This document shows positions 16,397 to 24,375 of a DNA stretch of 64,000 bases, one piece after another (position 1 is the stretch's first letter; each line of letters opens with the position of its first letter). The stretch covers positions 1,860,001-1,924,000 of the forward strand of contig NZ_AP022826.1 in assembly GCF_014466985.1 (NCBI RefSeq), read 5' to 3'. The DNA comes from Nitrosophilus labii. GTDB taxonomy: Bacteria > Campylobacterota > Campylobacteria > Campylobacterales > Nitratiruptoraceae. The notes beneath the pieces are model-generated. The model was not told where the DNA came from, ran no database searches, and worked only from the letters and a program-made list of their open reading frames with translations. Made by a program: the position numbers and the translations under genes.

Positions 16397-16552
16397 TTAG
16401 ACATTAGACATTAGTCATTGGACATTGGAAATTAGTGACGAGTAATCAGTAACGAGTAATAAGAAAAGTTTTTCCTTCACACCTTCACCCCTTACCTCCT
16501 TACAACCTAACACACTTCATACTCCATACTACGCACTCCACACTTACTCACC
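16397..16552. repeat. Mosaic of degenerate 7- and 8-base tandem arrays
   Basis: Four arrays stand in series: TTAGACA/TTAGTCA/TTGGACA (16397-16431, unit 7), AGTGACG/AGTAATC/AGTAACG/AGTAATA (16434-16461, unit 7), CCTTCACA/CCTTCACC/CCTTACCT/CCTTACAA (16474-16505, unit 8) and CACACTT/CATACTC/CATACTA/CGCACTC/CACACTT (16511-16545, unit 7). The last array contains the stop codon of the torD-like gene (16544-16546). Different unit sequences but a shared period and position between genes suggest one generating mechanism. Confidence 0.85.
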
Positions 16553-17113
16553 TACTAACTTATCCTTTAATTCTTCATAATCGCTAAGTAAAAACTCTAT
16601 CGTTAAATCAGCCAAATCTTTGTAAAATGGGGCTTCAACTAAAGATTTGATACCTATTAGATAAGGTGGAACCCATTTTAGCATGTGCTCTTTCAAAAAC
16701 TCAAATGCTGCCTTTTCCTCATTTCTATATATTAAATTTTGCATAAAACTAAGTTCAATTGAAAGATGATCGGGCGCTAAAATATCAGTTTGATTCATAT
16801 TTATCTCATATCCATGATTAAAATAAAACTGCATAACCGGATTTTGAAGACCGACTAAAATTTCGCCTTTACTATCTTCCACAAGAGTCTCAACAGGCTG
16901 AGAATTAATCAAAAAAGCCGAATTGAAATCTACATTTAGCTCTTCTTCGATTTTTTCTATATCGTTAGATAAAAACCATTTTTTAGTATCTGGTCCAATC
17001 AAATCTAAAAGTTCTTCGTTTGACTTAAGATCTTCTATGGCTTTTTTATCTAACTCTTTCTGATAACATCTTGACAAAAAAGCATACACAAAAGCTTTTG
17101 TTTTATTATCCAA
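16544..17113 (-). CDS. TorD/DmsD-family molybdoenzyme chaperone
   Basis: 189 residues, all-helical. The start KTKAFVYAFLSRCYQKELD and the segment LAPDHLSIELSFMQNLIYRNEEKAAFEFLKEHMLKWVPPYL match the TorD/NarJ family, including the P-D-H-[LI] and H-x-x-x-W-x-P signatures. These cytoplasmic proteins bind the Tat signal of the catalytic subunit and hold it until the molybdenum cofactor is inserted. Its place in the operon makes the 969-residue Tat protein the obvious client. It is separated from the upstream gene by an inverted repeat array and from the downstream gene by a repeat mosaic. Confidence 0.9.
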   Translation of the reverse strand: MDNKTKAFVYAFLSRCYQKELDKKAIEDLKSNEELLDLIGPDTKKWFLSNDIEKIEEELNVDFNSAFLINSQPVETLVEDSKGEILVGLQNPVMQFYFNHGYEINMNQTDILAPDHLSIELSFMQNLIYRNEEKAAFEFLKEHMLKWVPPYLIGIKSLVEAPFYKDLADLTIEFLLSDYEELKDKLVGE

Positions 17114-17127
17114 AATTTATCCTTATT

Positions 17128-17223
17128 ATTAGTATATTAGTGTATTAGTATATTTGATAAAACTAATTATTGTTGAAATTATATAATACATAGATAACTA
17201 ATATACTAATACACTAATATATA
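17128..17223. repeat. Inverted pair of 8-base arrays (TTAGTATA units)
   Basis: ATATTAGTGTATTAGTATAT (17134-17153) and ATATACTAATACACTAATAT (17201-17220) are perfect 20-bp inverted repeats, each made of 8-base units (TTAGTATA, TTAGTGTA). The 47 bases between them are AT-rich and empty. They lie inside the Mo operon between the small periplasmic gene and torD. Confidence 0.85.
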
Positions 17224-17224
17224 A

Positions 17225-17253
17225 ATCTAAAACCGCTTACTGCGGTTTTAGAT
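17225..17253 (-). terminator. Hairpin at the end of the small periplasmic gene
   Basis: ATCTAAAACCGC (17225-17236), loop TTACT and GCGGTTTTAGAT (17242-17253) form a perfect 12-bp stem that overlaps the stop codon of the 140-residue gene. It probably ends or attenuates the structural part of the operon, so that torD and the polyferredoxin gene would be read at a lower level or from another promoter. Confidence 0.7.
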
Positions 17254-17675
17254 TATAAACATCCCTTGAAGAAAGATTTTTTTGGAGGTGGAGGAGCTTT
17301 GAAATCGTGAGCTTTTATAGTTTTTCCGTCACTTGCAAGCTCACCTATAATAGTTACCTCGTTTCTGTTGGCAGCTTTTTCCAAAAGTTCGCTTACATGA
17401 ACACCTTCAGGATCGATATAGTATATCTTACCCTCATCATGAACAAAAAGAACCATTTCTGTTTTAGTAGGTTCACCAGGTACCCACTCTTTAAAGCAAC
17501 CCTCTTCGCCGCAATGATAAGTTTCTAATCTACAATCTGCAAATAGATCGTTTTGGGCACACCATTTTGTTGTCAAAAAACCTTTTTTCTCAAACTCTCC
17601 TTTACCTCCACCGCTAGCAATGGCACCTGCAGCTAAAGAGAGTCCAAGCAAGGTAGTGATAACTAATCTTTTCAT
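17253..17675 (-). CDS. Small periplasmic Cys-containing protein of the Mo-enzyme operon
   Basis: 140 residues with a clear signal peptide (hydrophobic core about 4-17, cleavage after AIA). The mature part has five Cys (KWCAQ, ADCRL, YHCGEEGCFKEW and the C-terminal KGCL), no CxxCH, and a segment NEVTIIGELASDGKTIKAHDF that resembles an OB-like strand pattern. The end, PPPPKK then FFKGCL, is distinctive. It overlaps the cytochrome subunit gene by 4 bases, so it is made together with the enzyme. I do not recognise a family. A metal-binding, redox or assembly role is possible. Confidence 0.7.
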   Translation of the reverse strand: MKRLVITTLLGLSLAAGAIASGGGKGEFEKKGFLTTKWCAQNDLFADCRLETYHCGEEGCFKEWVPGEPTKTEMVLFVHDEGKIYYIDPEGVHVSELLEKAANRNEVTIIGELASDGKTIKAHDFKAPPPPKKSFFKGCL

Positions 17676-18889
17676 TTTTCTACCTCCGCTTTTAATGTCT
17701 GCATATAAGCTACTAAATCGTTAAGCGACTTCTTATCCATCCAATCAAATGGAGGCATTGTAGAAGTTCTATTGCCTTTATCATCAACCATATACCAAGC
17801 AAAATTTGGATGAGCGTTTCTATTATATCCAGGTACCACTACAGCATTTGGATCAACAATTGACTCTCTTATATATCCTGCAGTAGCTTGTCCACCAATA
17901 TTGCTCAAATCCGGTGCCATATACATAGTAGCTGACTCAGCACCTTTCCATCTGTGACAGCTTGCACAGTTTGTCATGGCAAGCTCTTTACCGTTCTTGA
18001 TATCACCTTTAACTTTCTCATTTACAGCAGCTATTAGATCTTTACCGCCGCTTTGATCTGGTAGTTTTACAGCTATCCATCCTGATAGATGTTTTAATCC
18101 ATCTCTGTTTAGTTTCTCACCATCCCAAACTGCTATTGCGACAGGAAAAGCACCTGTTTTTAAGTTTAAATACTCATCTTTTAATGGTCTTACAACTATT
18201 CCACCCCATACTTTTCTCCCATCAACATAATGCATATCTGCGTTATAAGAGGCAGAATTATCTTTTATCTCTGTCATAGTTCTGAAGCCTTCGCTAATAA
18301 AAGCTTTTTGATAATCTTTAATTGCTAGCTGCTCTACTCTTTTTTCAAACTTTTCAAGTTCTTTTCCAAATCTATTAGTATTATGTGGATTTACTTGATA
18401 ACCAACTATTCCATCACCGTTTGGTTCATAAACTTTTGCAACAGCTTTTTGCAAATAGATAACTACCGGTCTGTTTTTACTACCCATTCCTATATATGGA
18501 AGTTTGTTTATATCTTTTGGTTTTCGGGCAAACTGTACCGCAAATCCGTCAGCGTAAACATCACTCTTATATCCAGACTGAATATTTTTAGTCGGATCAA
18601 CCCATTTAACAATTATTGCTACATTTTTACCGTCATAAAGCGCGGCTACTTTTACTTTTTTTGCTTTATTCTCAGCATTAAGCTCGTTAGCTTTTTTATC
18701 ATTTAACTTAACTGTTGTTTGAGGATAAACAACAACCTCACTAAACTTTGCATACTCTCTTATGAGTTTATCCCCGCACTTTAATTTACTTAAATCACCT
18801 TTAACTTTAACTGCCACAACTGTGTTATTTGCCAATGCCGCCGTTGCAGCCATACTTAAGGCTGCTATAAATCCTACTACTCTTTTCAT
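17672..18889 (-). CDS. Heme b (gamma) subunit fused to a C-terminal cytochrome c domain
   Basis: 405 residues with a signal peptide (cleavage near ALA-NN, 20). Residues about 25-285 follow the ethylbenzene-dehydrogenase-type heme b fold of the SerC/DdhC/ClrC/EbdC subunits: YADGFAVQF, PYIGMGS with a candidate axial Met at 135, and a candidate Lys at 266 in KHLSGWIAVKL. Residues about 298-405 are a class I cytochrome c with CASCH (308-312), APDLSNIGG and TMPPFDWM, the latter supplying the Met ligand. The fusion would pass electrons between the Fe-S subunit and the periplasmic c-type pool in one chain. The gene overlaps its neighbours on both sides by 4 bases. Confidence 0.88.
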   Translation of the reverse strand: MKRVVGFIAALSMAATAALANNTVVAVKVKGDLSKLKCGDKLIREYAKFSEVVVYPQTTVKLNDKKANELNAENKAKKVKVAALYDGKNVAIIVKWVDPTKNIQSGYKSDVYADGFAVQFARKPKDINKLPYIGMGSKNRPVVIYLQKAVAKVYEPNGDGIVGYQVNPHNTNRFGKELEKFEKRVEQLAIKDYQKAFISEGFRTMTEIKDNSASYNADMHYVDGRKVWGGIVVRPLKDEYLNLKTGAFPVAIAVWDGEKLNRDGLKHLSGWIAVKLPDQSGGKDLIAAVNEKVKGDIKNGKELAMTNCASCHRWKGAESATMYMAPDLSNIGGQATAGYIRESIVDPNAVVVPGYNRNAHPNFAWYMVDDKGNRTSTMPPFDWMDKKSLNDLVAYMQTLKAEVEK

Positions 18890-20004
18890 GCGTGCACCTT
18901 AAAATGAGATATTTTTGTATATTTACCTGCAACATATCTCTCATCAACTGGAGCAAGTGGTTTCATACCCTTCTCTTTTGCTACTTGTTGATAATAGTTA
19001 TTATCGAGTCTAAACATATCTTTATGTTGATAGGCTATAAGTATATCCATCAATTCAGACTTACCGGTCTCTTTTCTTTTTTTCATTTCAGCTTTTAGAG
19101 TCTTAATTGCATCATGAACAGCCGGTCCAAAAAGTTTCTCAAGCTCTTCTATCGGAATCCTGTTGCTTCCCTCAATAATTTTGCCATTCTCATCAAATTT
19201 AGGCGGTGCCTCTGTTGGAGGAACATAATATACATTTGGTTGTGTACCGTAATCTGGTCTAAGTGGAAGTGCTACTTTATATTTGTGTACAAGTTTATAT
19301 ACTTGGCTCTCTTCATCATCCAAGAAACCTACAAACCTGATCCTACCAACGCAAGATTGTGCACAAGCTGGTGGTAGCCCTTGTTCAACTCTTGGGAAAC
19401 ACAAAATACACTTTTCACTTTTACTAATTTTAGGGTTAAAATATATCTTTTTATAAGGACAACCGGCTATACAGTATCTATAACCTTGACATCTGTCTAA
19501 ATCGACTAAAACAACACCATCCTCTTCTCTTTTAAATATGGCGTCCCTTGGACATGCACTTAAACATCCAGGATTTGAACAGTGGTTACAAATCCTAGGC
19601 AAATAGAAGAAATAGTTGTCCATTGGAAAACTACCTGCACCTTGATCCTCATCCCAGTTAGGTCCCCATGTTGGAGATATATCCGGTTTAAAACCAGGTT
19701 CAGGAGAGTCGCTAATCATATTTTGTTCTGCCAATGACTCATAATTATAATCCCAAGGCACCCCATAATCGGCTTCAATATTTGGGATAATTCCAGGCTG
19801 AAGATCACCGGCAGCGTCAAAACCGCCGCCAAGCTCCATCCATTTTTTAGGATAACCATCTCCAGGATATGTCTCCACGTTGTTCCAATACATATATTCG
19901 CGACCATTTCTGTTTGTCCATTGTGTTTTACAAGCTACTGTACAAGTTTGACAACCTATACATTTATTAAGGTCCATTACCATTGCTAATTGTCTTTTAG
20001 ACAT
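18886..20004 (-). CDS. Iron-sulfur (beta) subunit of type II DMSO-reductase-family enzyme
   Basis: 372 residues without a signal peptide, as expected for a subunit exported by riding with the Tat-targeted alpha subunit. Four cluster motifs are visible: CIGCQTCTVACK (15-26), CNHCSNPGCLSACP, CQGYRYCIAGCPYKK and CILCFPRVEQGLPPACAQSC. In the third motif the second Cys of the usual set is replaced by an aromatic residue (C-x-G-Y-R-x-C), the hallmark of the [3Fe-4S] cluster in NarH, SerB and DdhB. Length is close to SerB/DdhB and shorter than NarH. It transfers electrons between the Mo site and the heme b subunit. Confidence 0.92.
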   Translation of the reverse strand: MSKRQLAMVMDLNKCIGCQTCTVACKTQWTNRNGREYMYWNNVETYPGDGYPKKWMELGGGFDAAGDLQPGIIPNIEADYGVPWDYNYESLAEQNMISDSPEPGFKPDISPTWGPNWDEDQGAGSFPMDNYFFYLPRICNHCSNPGCLSACPRDAIFKREEDGVVLVDLDRCQGYRYCIAGCPYKKIYFNPKISKSEKCILCFPRVEQGLPPACAQSCVGRIRFVGFLDDEESQVYKLVHKYKVALPLRPDYGTQPNVYYVPPTEAPPKFDENGKIIEGSNRIPIEELEKLFGPAVHDAIKTLKAEMKKRKETGKSELMDILIAYQHKDMFRLDNNYYQQVAKEKGMKPLAPVDERYVAGKYTKISHFKVHA

Positions 20005-20016
20005 GCCAAACTCCTA

Positions 20017-22926
20017 TTAATACTTAAACTTAGTAGATTTTTCTATATTTACAGCGCCATCATACGCATACTGGTTACCATCCCAAAGTCCACCAAATTT
20101 TAGATGTCCCCAACCATCGGCAAGTTCAAGTAGATTCAAGCCTGTTGGAACAACTTCATTGTGTCCTTTATTAAATAGATACTGGTAAGGCTCCCATCCG
20201 TGCTCCATAACTAGAGCATCAGGTGGACAAGATGAGCTTACTTTAGCCATTGCGTAAAATTCTCCAAGCTCATTGAAAATTCTGATGGTATCTCCATCTT
20301 TGATACCTTTCATTTCAGCAATCTTTCTGTTAACTTGAACATAAGGAACACCTCTTTGCAGTCTTTGCAATGTTCTACTGTTTTTCCAGTTAGAGTGAAT
20401 CGACCATCTAGCATGCGGTGTCATCAGCATAAACGGATGTTTATTGTTTTGAGGTGCTATAGGTTTTATCGCATAATTTGTTCCGTTAACAATTTTTAGG
20501 TATGTTGGATGATCAACATAGAATGTTTGTCGGCCAGTCAATGTTTCAAACGGCTCCATCTTAAACAAAATATATTCACCTGAATTATACGGTCTATCTG
20601 CATAAAGAGGAGACATTTTTGCCGCCTTTTCATTTAACTGTAAAAATCCACCGGCTTTATACATCTTTTCCATCGTCCAAGGCTGATACTGATCGCATTT
20701 TTCAAGCGCAGCTTCGACTGCCAATTTATCTGTTCCAAGGTACGGTTCCATAGCCGCTTCTGACTCTTCATCTTTATTGGTGTACTCTTTATAGAAGTTT
20801 GCAAGATCGCGATATCCAGTTTGTGCATATTTTTTGCTGTCCGGAACTTTTGCTTTTGACTTGTTTTCCGGTCTATTTGCTATCTCTTCAAGCTTTTTAG
20901 CAAGTAGCGCAAACATACTCCACTCATCCATAGCTTCACCTACAGGTTTCATATTGGCTATAGGTTGCGCTAAGTTGGTAAATCTGTGATAACCAGGGCT
21001 TGTTCTGATATCATAAACCTCATAGTGCGATTTTGCAGGCAATAGTACATCAGCAAATACAGCCGCTTCACTCATCTTATAATCAACGCAAACATAGAAT
21101 TTTGTCTTTTGAAGGAATGCTTTTCTGTAATCACTACCTTTATTTCTTCTAAATTTTGAGTCAGCAACAATCAGGGCAATTTCAGGTGTCCACCAAGGTT
21201 TATAATATGGATCTTTTTCCTCATGATCTTTTCCATCTTTACCACCTTTAAGTGCTTCTTCGATGATTTTCATATACTCTTTTTTACTTAATTTACCATC
21301 ATGAGCTCTCTTAACATCTTCATCCGTAAAATATTCATCAAACGTTTTTAGTCCATCACCAAAAACAAACTCTCCCACAAATCCAGAACCAAATCTTGGT
21401 TTATATTTTGTTCCAAATCCACTAAGTGTTCCAAGTCCACTTAAACTAAACTCATTTTCCGTATTTAATCCGCCGTACGGCCCCAATCTTCCGGTTAATC
21501 CGCAAATAGAGGCGATATTCCAAATATTTAAAATACCGTTAAAATATTTGTTTAAACTAAATCCCGTCGTAATCTCCACAACCTTTGGAAGAGCAATCTC
21601 TTTTGCTAAGATTTTTACGGTATCGGGATGTACGCCGGTTATATCTTTTGTCGCTTCTGGACTAAACTTTTCAACATTTTCCTTTAATAACTCAAATACA
21701 GTAGTAACTTTTACCTTTTTGCCATCTTTGAGAGTTACTTCCCATTCACCTTCAAGTATAGGATCTATACCAAGCTCATCTATCTTTAAAGTTTTGTGTT
21801 CGCTTCCATGACTACCTGGCATTAAAGCAATTTTGCCAGTTTTTTTGTTCATTGTATAAAACTGTGCTTCATAATGCTCATGTTCTTCCTCATTGTGAGG
21901 ATCTTCTAAATCAATTCTTCTTAGAAGCTTTTTATTATCAAGTCTTACTAAGAAAGGAAGATCAGTATAGATCTTCATAAAACCGGGTTTATACAATCTA
22001 TTTTTAATGATTTCATACATTACACTCATTGCTAAGAACTGGTCGGTCCCCGGTTTAATAGGAATCCATAGATCCGCACTCTTAGCACTTGCATTGAACT
22101 CTGGAGTTATTACTATTATCTTTGCGCCGTTATATTTTCCTTCCCAAACAAAGTGTGCATCAGGGATTCTTGAAACAGAAGGATTTCCTCCCCAAAATAT
22201 TGCTGTATCAACTTGATACATAAAATCGTACGTACAGCCAACGTTTCCTTCACCATAGGCAATCGCGGCACCACTGAACATATCTCCTAAGTATGAAGCA
22301 GGATAGATTCTATATGCACCTAGTTGCGTACAAAATCTTAGAGGAGCACCACGTCTACCTTCTGTAAGTAAACCCGTTCCTGCATGAACCATAATTCTTC
22401 CAGGACCTTTTTTAGGGTCTGTCATAACATCGAAAATCTTTTGAGCCACAAGTTCTGCTGCCTCATCCCAGCTTACTCTCTTCCACTTTCCTTCACCTCT
22501 TTTTCCAACTCTTACCATAGGATAGAGGATTCTATCTTTTTCATACATTACTTGAGAGTGTTGAATACCTTTGTTACATCCTCTAGGGTTGAAATCGGGA
22601 ATTTTTGGATTGATTTTTGGGTATCTTGCACTTTGGTTCTCTCTTGTTACAACACCGTTATTTGACCAAATCTCCCAAGCACAGTTACCTTGACAGTTTA
22701 CGCAGTGATACGCAAACCCGTGCTCCTCTTTTTTACCATACGTAAATCCAAACTCATTTCTATACATCTGTTCAGTATAAGTTGTATTTGGATAGTTATT
22801 TTTGCCATTTTCTACACTAATAATATCTGTTTTTGCAAAAAGGCTGCCTTGACTTGCAACCAAAGCTGCAGTTGCACTTGATACTTTTAAAAAGTCTCTT
22901 CTTTTTTTGTTTACCATAGTACTCAT
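20017..22926 (-). CDS. Tat-exported molybdopterin catalytic subunit, type II DMSO reductase family
   Basis: 969 residues. A twin-arginine signal NKKRRDFLKV (6-15) is followed by a hydrophobic stretch, so the enzyme is periplasmic. The FS0 cluster motif is H74-x3-C78-x3-C82 with C117 (NPRGCNKG). A His in first place is typical of the type II branch (NarG, SerA, ClrA, PcrA, DdhA, EbdA). D215 in ASYLGDMFSGA is the expected Asp ligand to Mo. IFWGGNPSVSRIPDAH and VITPEFNASAKSADLWIPIKPGTD are cofactor-binding segments of the superfamily. Substrates in this branch include nitrate, selenate, chlorate, dimethyl sulfide and hydrocarbons, and the sequence alone does not decide. The rhodanese neighbour points toward S or Se chemistry. 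Confidence 0.92.
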   Translation of the reverse strand: MSTMVNKKRRDFLKVSSATAALVASQGSLFAKTDIISVENGKNNYPNTTYTEQMYRNEFGFTYGKKEEHGFAYHCVNCQGNCAWEIWSNNGVVTRENQSARYPKINPKIPDFNPRGCNKGIQHSQVMYEKDRILYPMVRVGKRGEGKWKRVSWDEAAELVAQKIFDVMTDPKKGPGRIMVHAGTGLLTEGRRGAPLRFCTQLGAYRIYPASYLGDMFSGAAIAYGEGNVGCTYDFMYQVDTAIFWGGNPSVSRIPDAHFVWEGKYNGAKIIVITPEFNASAKSADLWIPIKPGTDQFLAMSVMYEIIKNRLYKPGFMKIYTDLPFLVRLDNKKLLRRIDLEDPHNEEEHEHYEAQFYTMNKKTGKIALMPGSHGSEHKTLKIDELGIDPILEGEWEVTLKDGKKVKVTTVFELLKENVEKFSPEATKDITGVHPDTVKILAKEIALPKVVEITTGFSLNKYFNGILNIWNIASICGLTGRLGPYGGLNTENEFSLSGLGTLSGFGTKYKPRFGSGFVGEFVFGDGLKTFDEYFTDEDVKRAHDGKLSKKEYMKIIEEALKGGKDGKDHEEKDPYYKPWWTPEIALIVADSKFRRNKGSDYRKAFLQKTKFYVCVDYKMSEAAVFADVLLPAKSHYEVYDIRTSPGYHRFTNLAQPIANMKPVGEAMDEWSMFALLAKKLEEIANRPENKSKAKVPDSKKYAQTGYRDLANFYKEYTNKDEESEAAMEPYLGTDKLAVEAALEKCDQYQPWTMEKMYKAGGFLQLNEKAAKMSPLYADRPYNSGEYILFKMEPFETLTGRQTFYVDHPTYLKIVNGTNYAIKPIAPQNNKHPFMLMTPHARWSIHSNWKNSRTLQRLQRGVPYVQVNRKIAEMKGIKDGDTIRIFNELGEFYAMAKVSSSCPPDALVMEHGWEPYQYLFNKGHNEVVPTGLNLLELADGWGHLKFGGLWDGNQYAYDGAVNIEKSTKFKY

Positions 22927-22938
22927 TACGCCAACTCC

Positions 22939-24069
22939 TTATCTTCTTATAGGTAGATTCATATCATTGCCCCACTCATCCCAACTACCGGTATATACTT
23001 TAACATTCTCATATCCAAGTAGTTTAAGAGCCGTGATTATTTCAGTGCTTCTTCCAGCTCCGACATGACAGTATGCATATATGGTTTTATCTTTTGTAAC
23101 TCCATATTTATCAAACACCTCTTGCATCTCTTTTAAGCTTCTAAAACTCTTTTTATTTTTAAAATCCGTAAAATTTTTCCATTCAATAAATTTTGATGTC
23201 GGAATATGGCCTCCTCTTGCAACATTATCCATCTTTCTCTCACCAATAATCTCAATCATACCTCTCGTATCGATAATTACATATTTGCTTTTATCACCAT
23301 TTTTAAGTCTATCTTGAACCGCTTTATAAACTTCCTCTTTACCTGCGATAAGATCGTATCTTATTTTCTTTTCATCTATATGATAATGTTTCTCTTCAAT
23401 TTTGGCTTCGCTTTCAGGCGGTAAAACTGCATGAAGATGATGTCCTAAATCTACGATTTTTTTACCTCTTTGTATCAAGAGCTTAGGTTCGAGTTTTTTC
23501 ATCTCTTTTTTAAGTTCAGCATACTTGACTTTTAGTTTTTTGTACTCCTCTTTATTGCCGGCTTTTTTAGCCTTTTTGTAAGCTTTTTTAACTTTTCTAG
23601 CCTCTTTTTTTAGCTTATTGTACTCTTGCTGATTCGGATCAATTTTTTTGATAGCTTCCACTCCACCGTTTAAAATCAAGACCTTATCATGTCCAAAACT
23701 TTTAAAATACATATAAACACCGGTTGCATTTGGACCTCTAAAATTATCATATGCAATAACCAATGTATCATTATCTATTCCATGAGCCCCTATATAGTGC
23801 TCTGCGGTTTTTGGACACATAAAAAGAGGCTCGCACTCTAACCTTCCCATAATATCAGCATGATGTAAATGGTGAGCATACATCGATACTGAACCCCTAA
23901 TATGACCATTTTCAAAAGCAGTCTCGTCATCACCGCTAACAAAAATAACTCCCGGCTTACCTATCAGCTTTACAGCCTCTTCCGCTTCAATCAAGATTCT
24001 CTCGTCTTTAGCAGACAAGATGCCTATCAAACAAGCTACTATAAGCAGCGCTTGTAACAACCTCTTCAT
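22939..24069 (-). CDS. Periplasmic tandem rhodanese, first gene of the Mo-enzyme operon
   Basis: 376 residues with a Sec signal peptide (cleavage near LSA-KD, about 20). Domain 1 (about 25-145) has the rhodanese fold pattern (FENGHIRGSVSMY, then YDNFRG at the active-site loop) but no Cys there. Residues about 150-205 are a Lys/Glu-rich coiled coil. Domain 2 (about 240-376) is complete: VIIDTRGMIE, GGHIPTSKFIEW and the active-site loop CHVGAGRS with the catalytic Cys. Rhodaneses carry persulfide or selenide on that Cys. Twelve bases separate it from the alpha subunit gene, so it is part of the operon. AAGGAG precedes the ATG. Confidence 0.88.
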   Translation of the reverse strand: MKRLLQALLIVACLIGILSAKDERILIEAEEAVKLIGKPGVIFVSGDDETAFENGHIRGSVSMYAHHLHHADIMGRLECEPLFMCPKTAEHYIGAHGIDNDTLVIAYDNFRGPNATGVYMYFKSFGHDKVLILNGGVEAIKKIDPNQQEYNKLKKEARKVKKAYKKAKKAGNKEEYKKLKVKYAELKKEMKKLEPKLLIQRGKKIVDLGHHLHAVLPPESEAKIEEKHYHIDEKKIRYDLIAGKEEVYKAVQDRLKNGDKSKYVIIDTRGMIEIIGERKMDNVARGGHIPTSKFIEWKNFTDFKNKKSFRSLKEMQEVFDKYGVTKDKTIYAYCHVGAGRSTEIITALKLLGYENVKVYTGSWDEWGNDMNLPIRR

Positions 24070-24375
24070 TACTTCTCCTTATGAATAAAATCATACGCAC
24101 TTATACCCGTATTTACGGGCTTTCCGTGCACTCACTTCATTATAAATATTGATATCTTAAACAGAGTTTAAATATATTCATTTCTAGTCTATTTAGCAAC
24201 CATTGTAAATTTTTATTAGCTTTTTTTTATTTTTATTCAAAAATACTTATAAAATGTCGAAATAAAATTGATAATTGACTTTTGTCTCTTTTTTGATAAT
24301 ATTTACATAGACGGTAATTCAGTATAAAAATCTATAAAAATTTTAACATGATAACATTTTAATAAAAGGAATAGA
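24070..24375. promoter_or_regulatory. Divergent intergenic region with CCCGTA-TT-TACGGG palindrome
   Basis: The 306 bases between the Mo operon and the LRV gene contain no ORF. CCCGTATTTACGGG at 24106-24119, 37 bases upstream of the rhodanese ATG, is a 6-bp-arm palindrome and the only GC-rich element here. It is placed as an operator or 5'-UTR hairpin for the Mo operon would be. AAAGGAAT at 24366-24373 is the ribosome-binding site of the rightward gene. No match to the ModE-like palindrome at 38194 is seen. Confidence 0.4.

Noticed and set aside
16397-16552. CRISPR array
   Set aside because: Units of 7-8 bases are directly joined, with no spacers and no cas genes.
20017-22926. Calling the catalytic subunit a nitrate or selenate reductase
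   Set aside because: The motifs define the type II branch only. Length and context do not fix the substrate, so no gene symbol is given.
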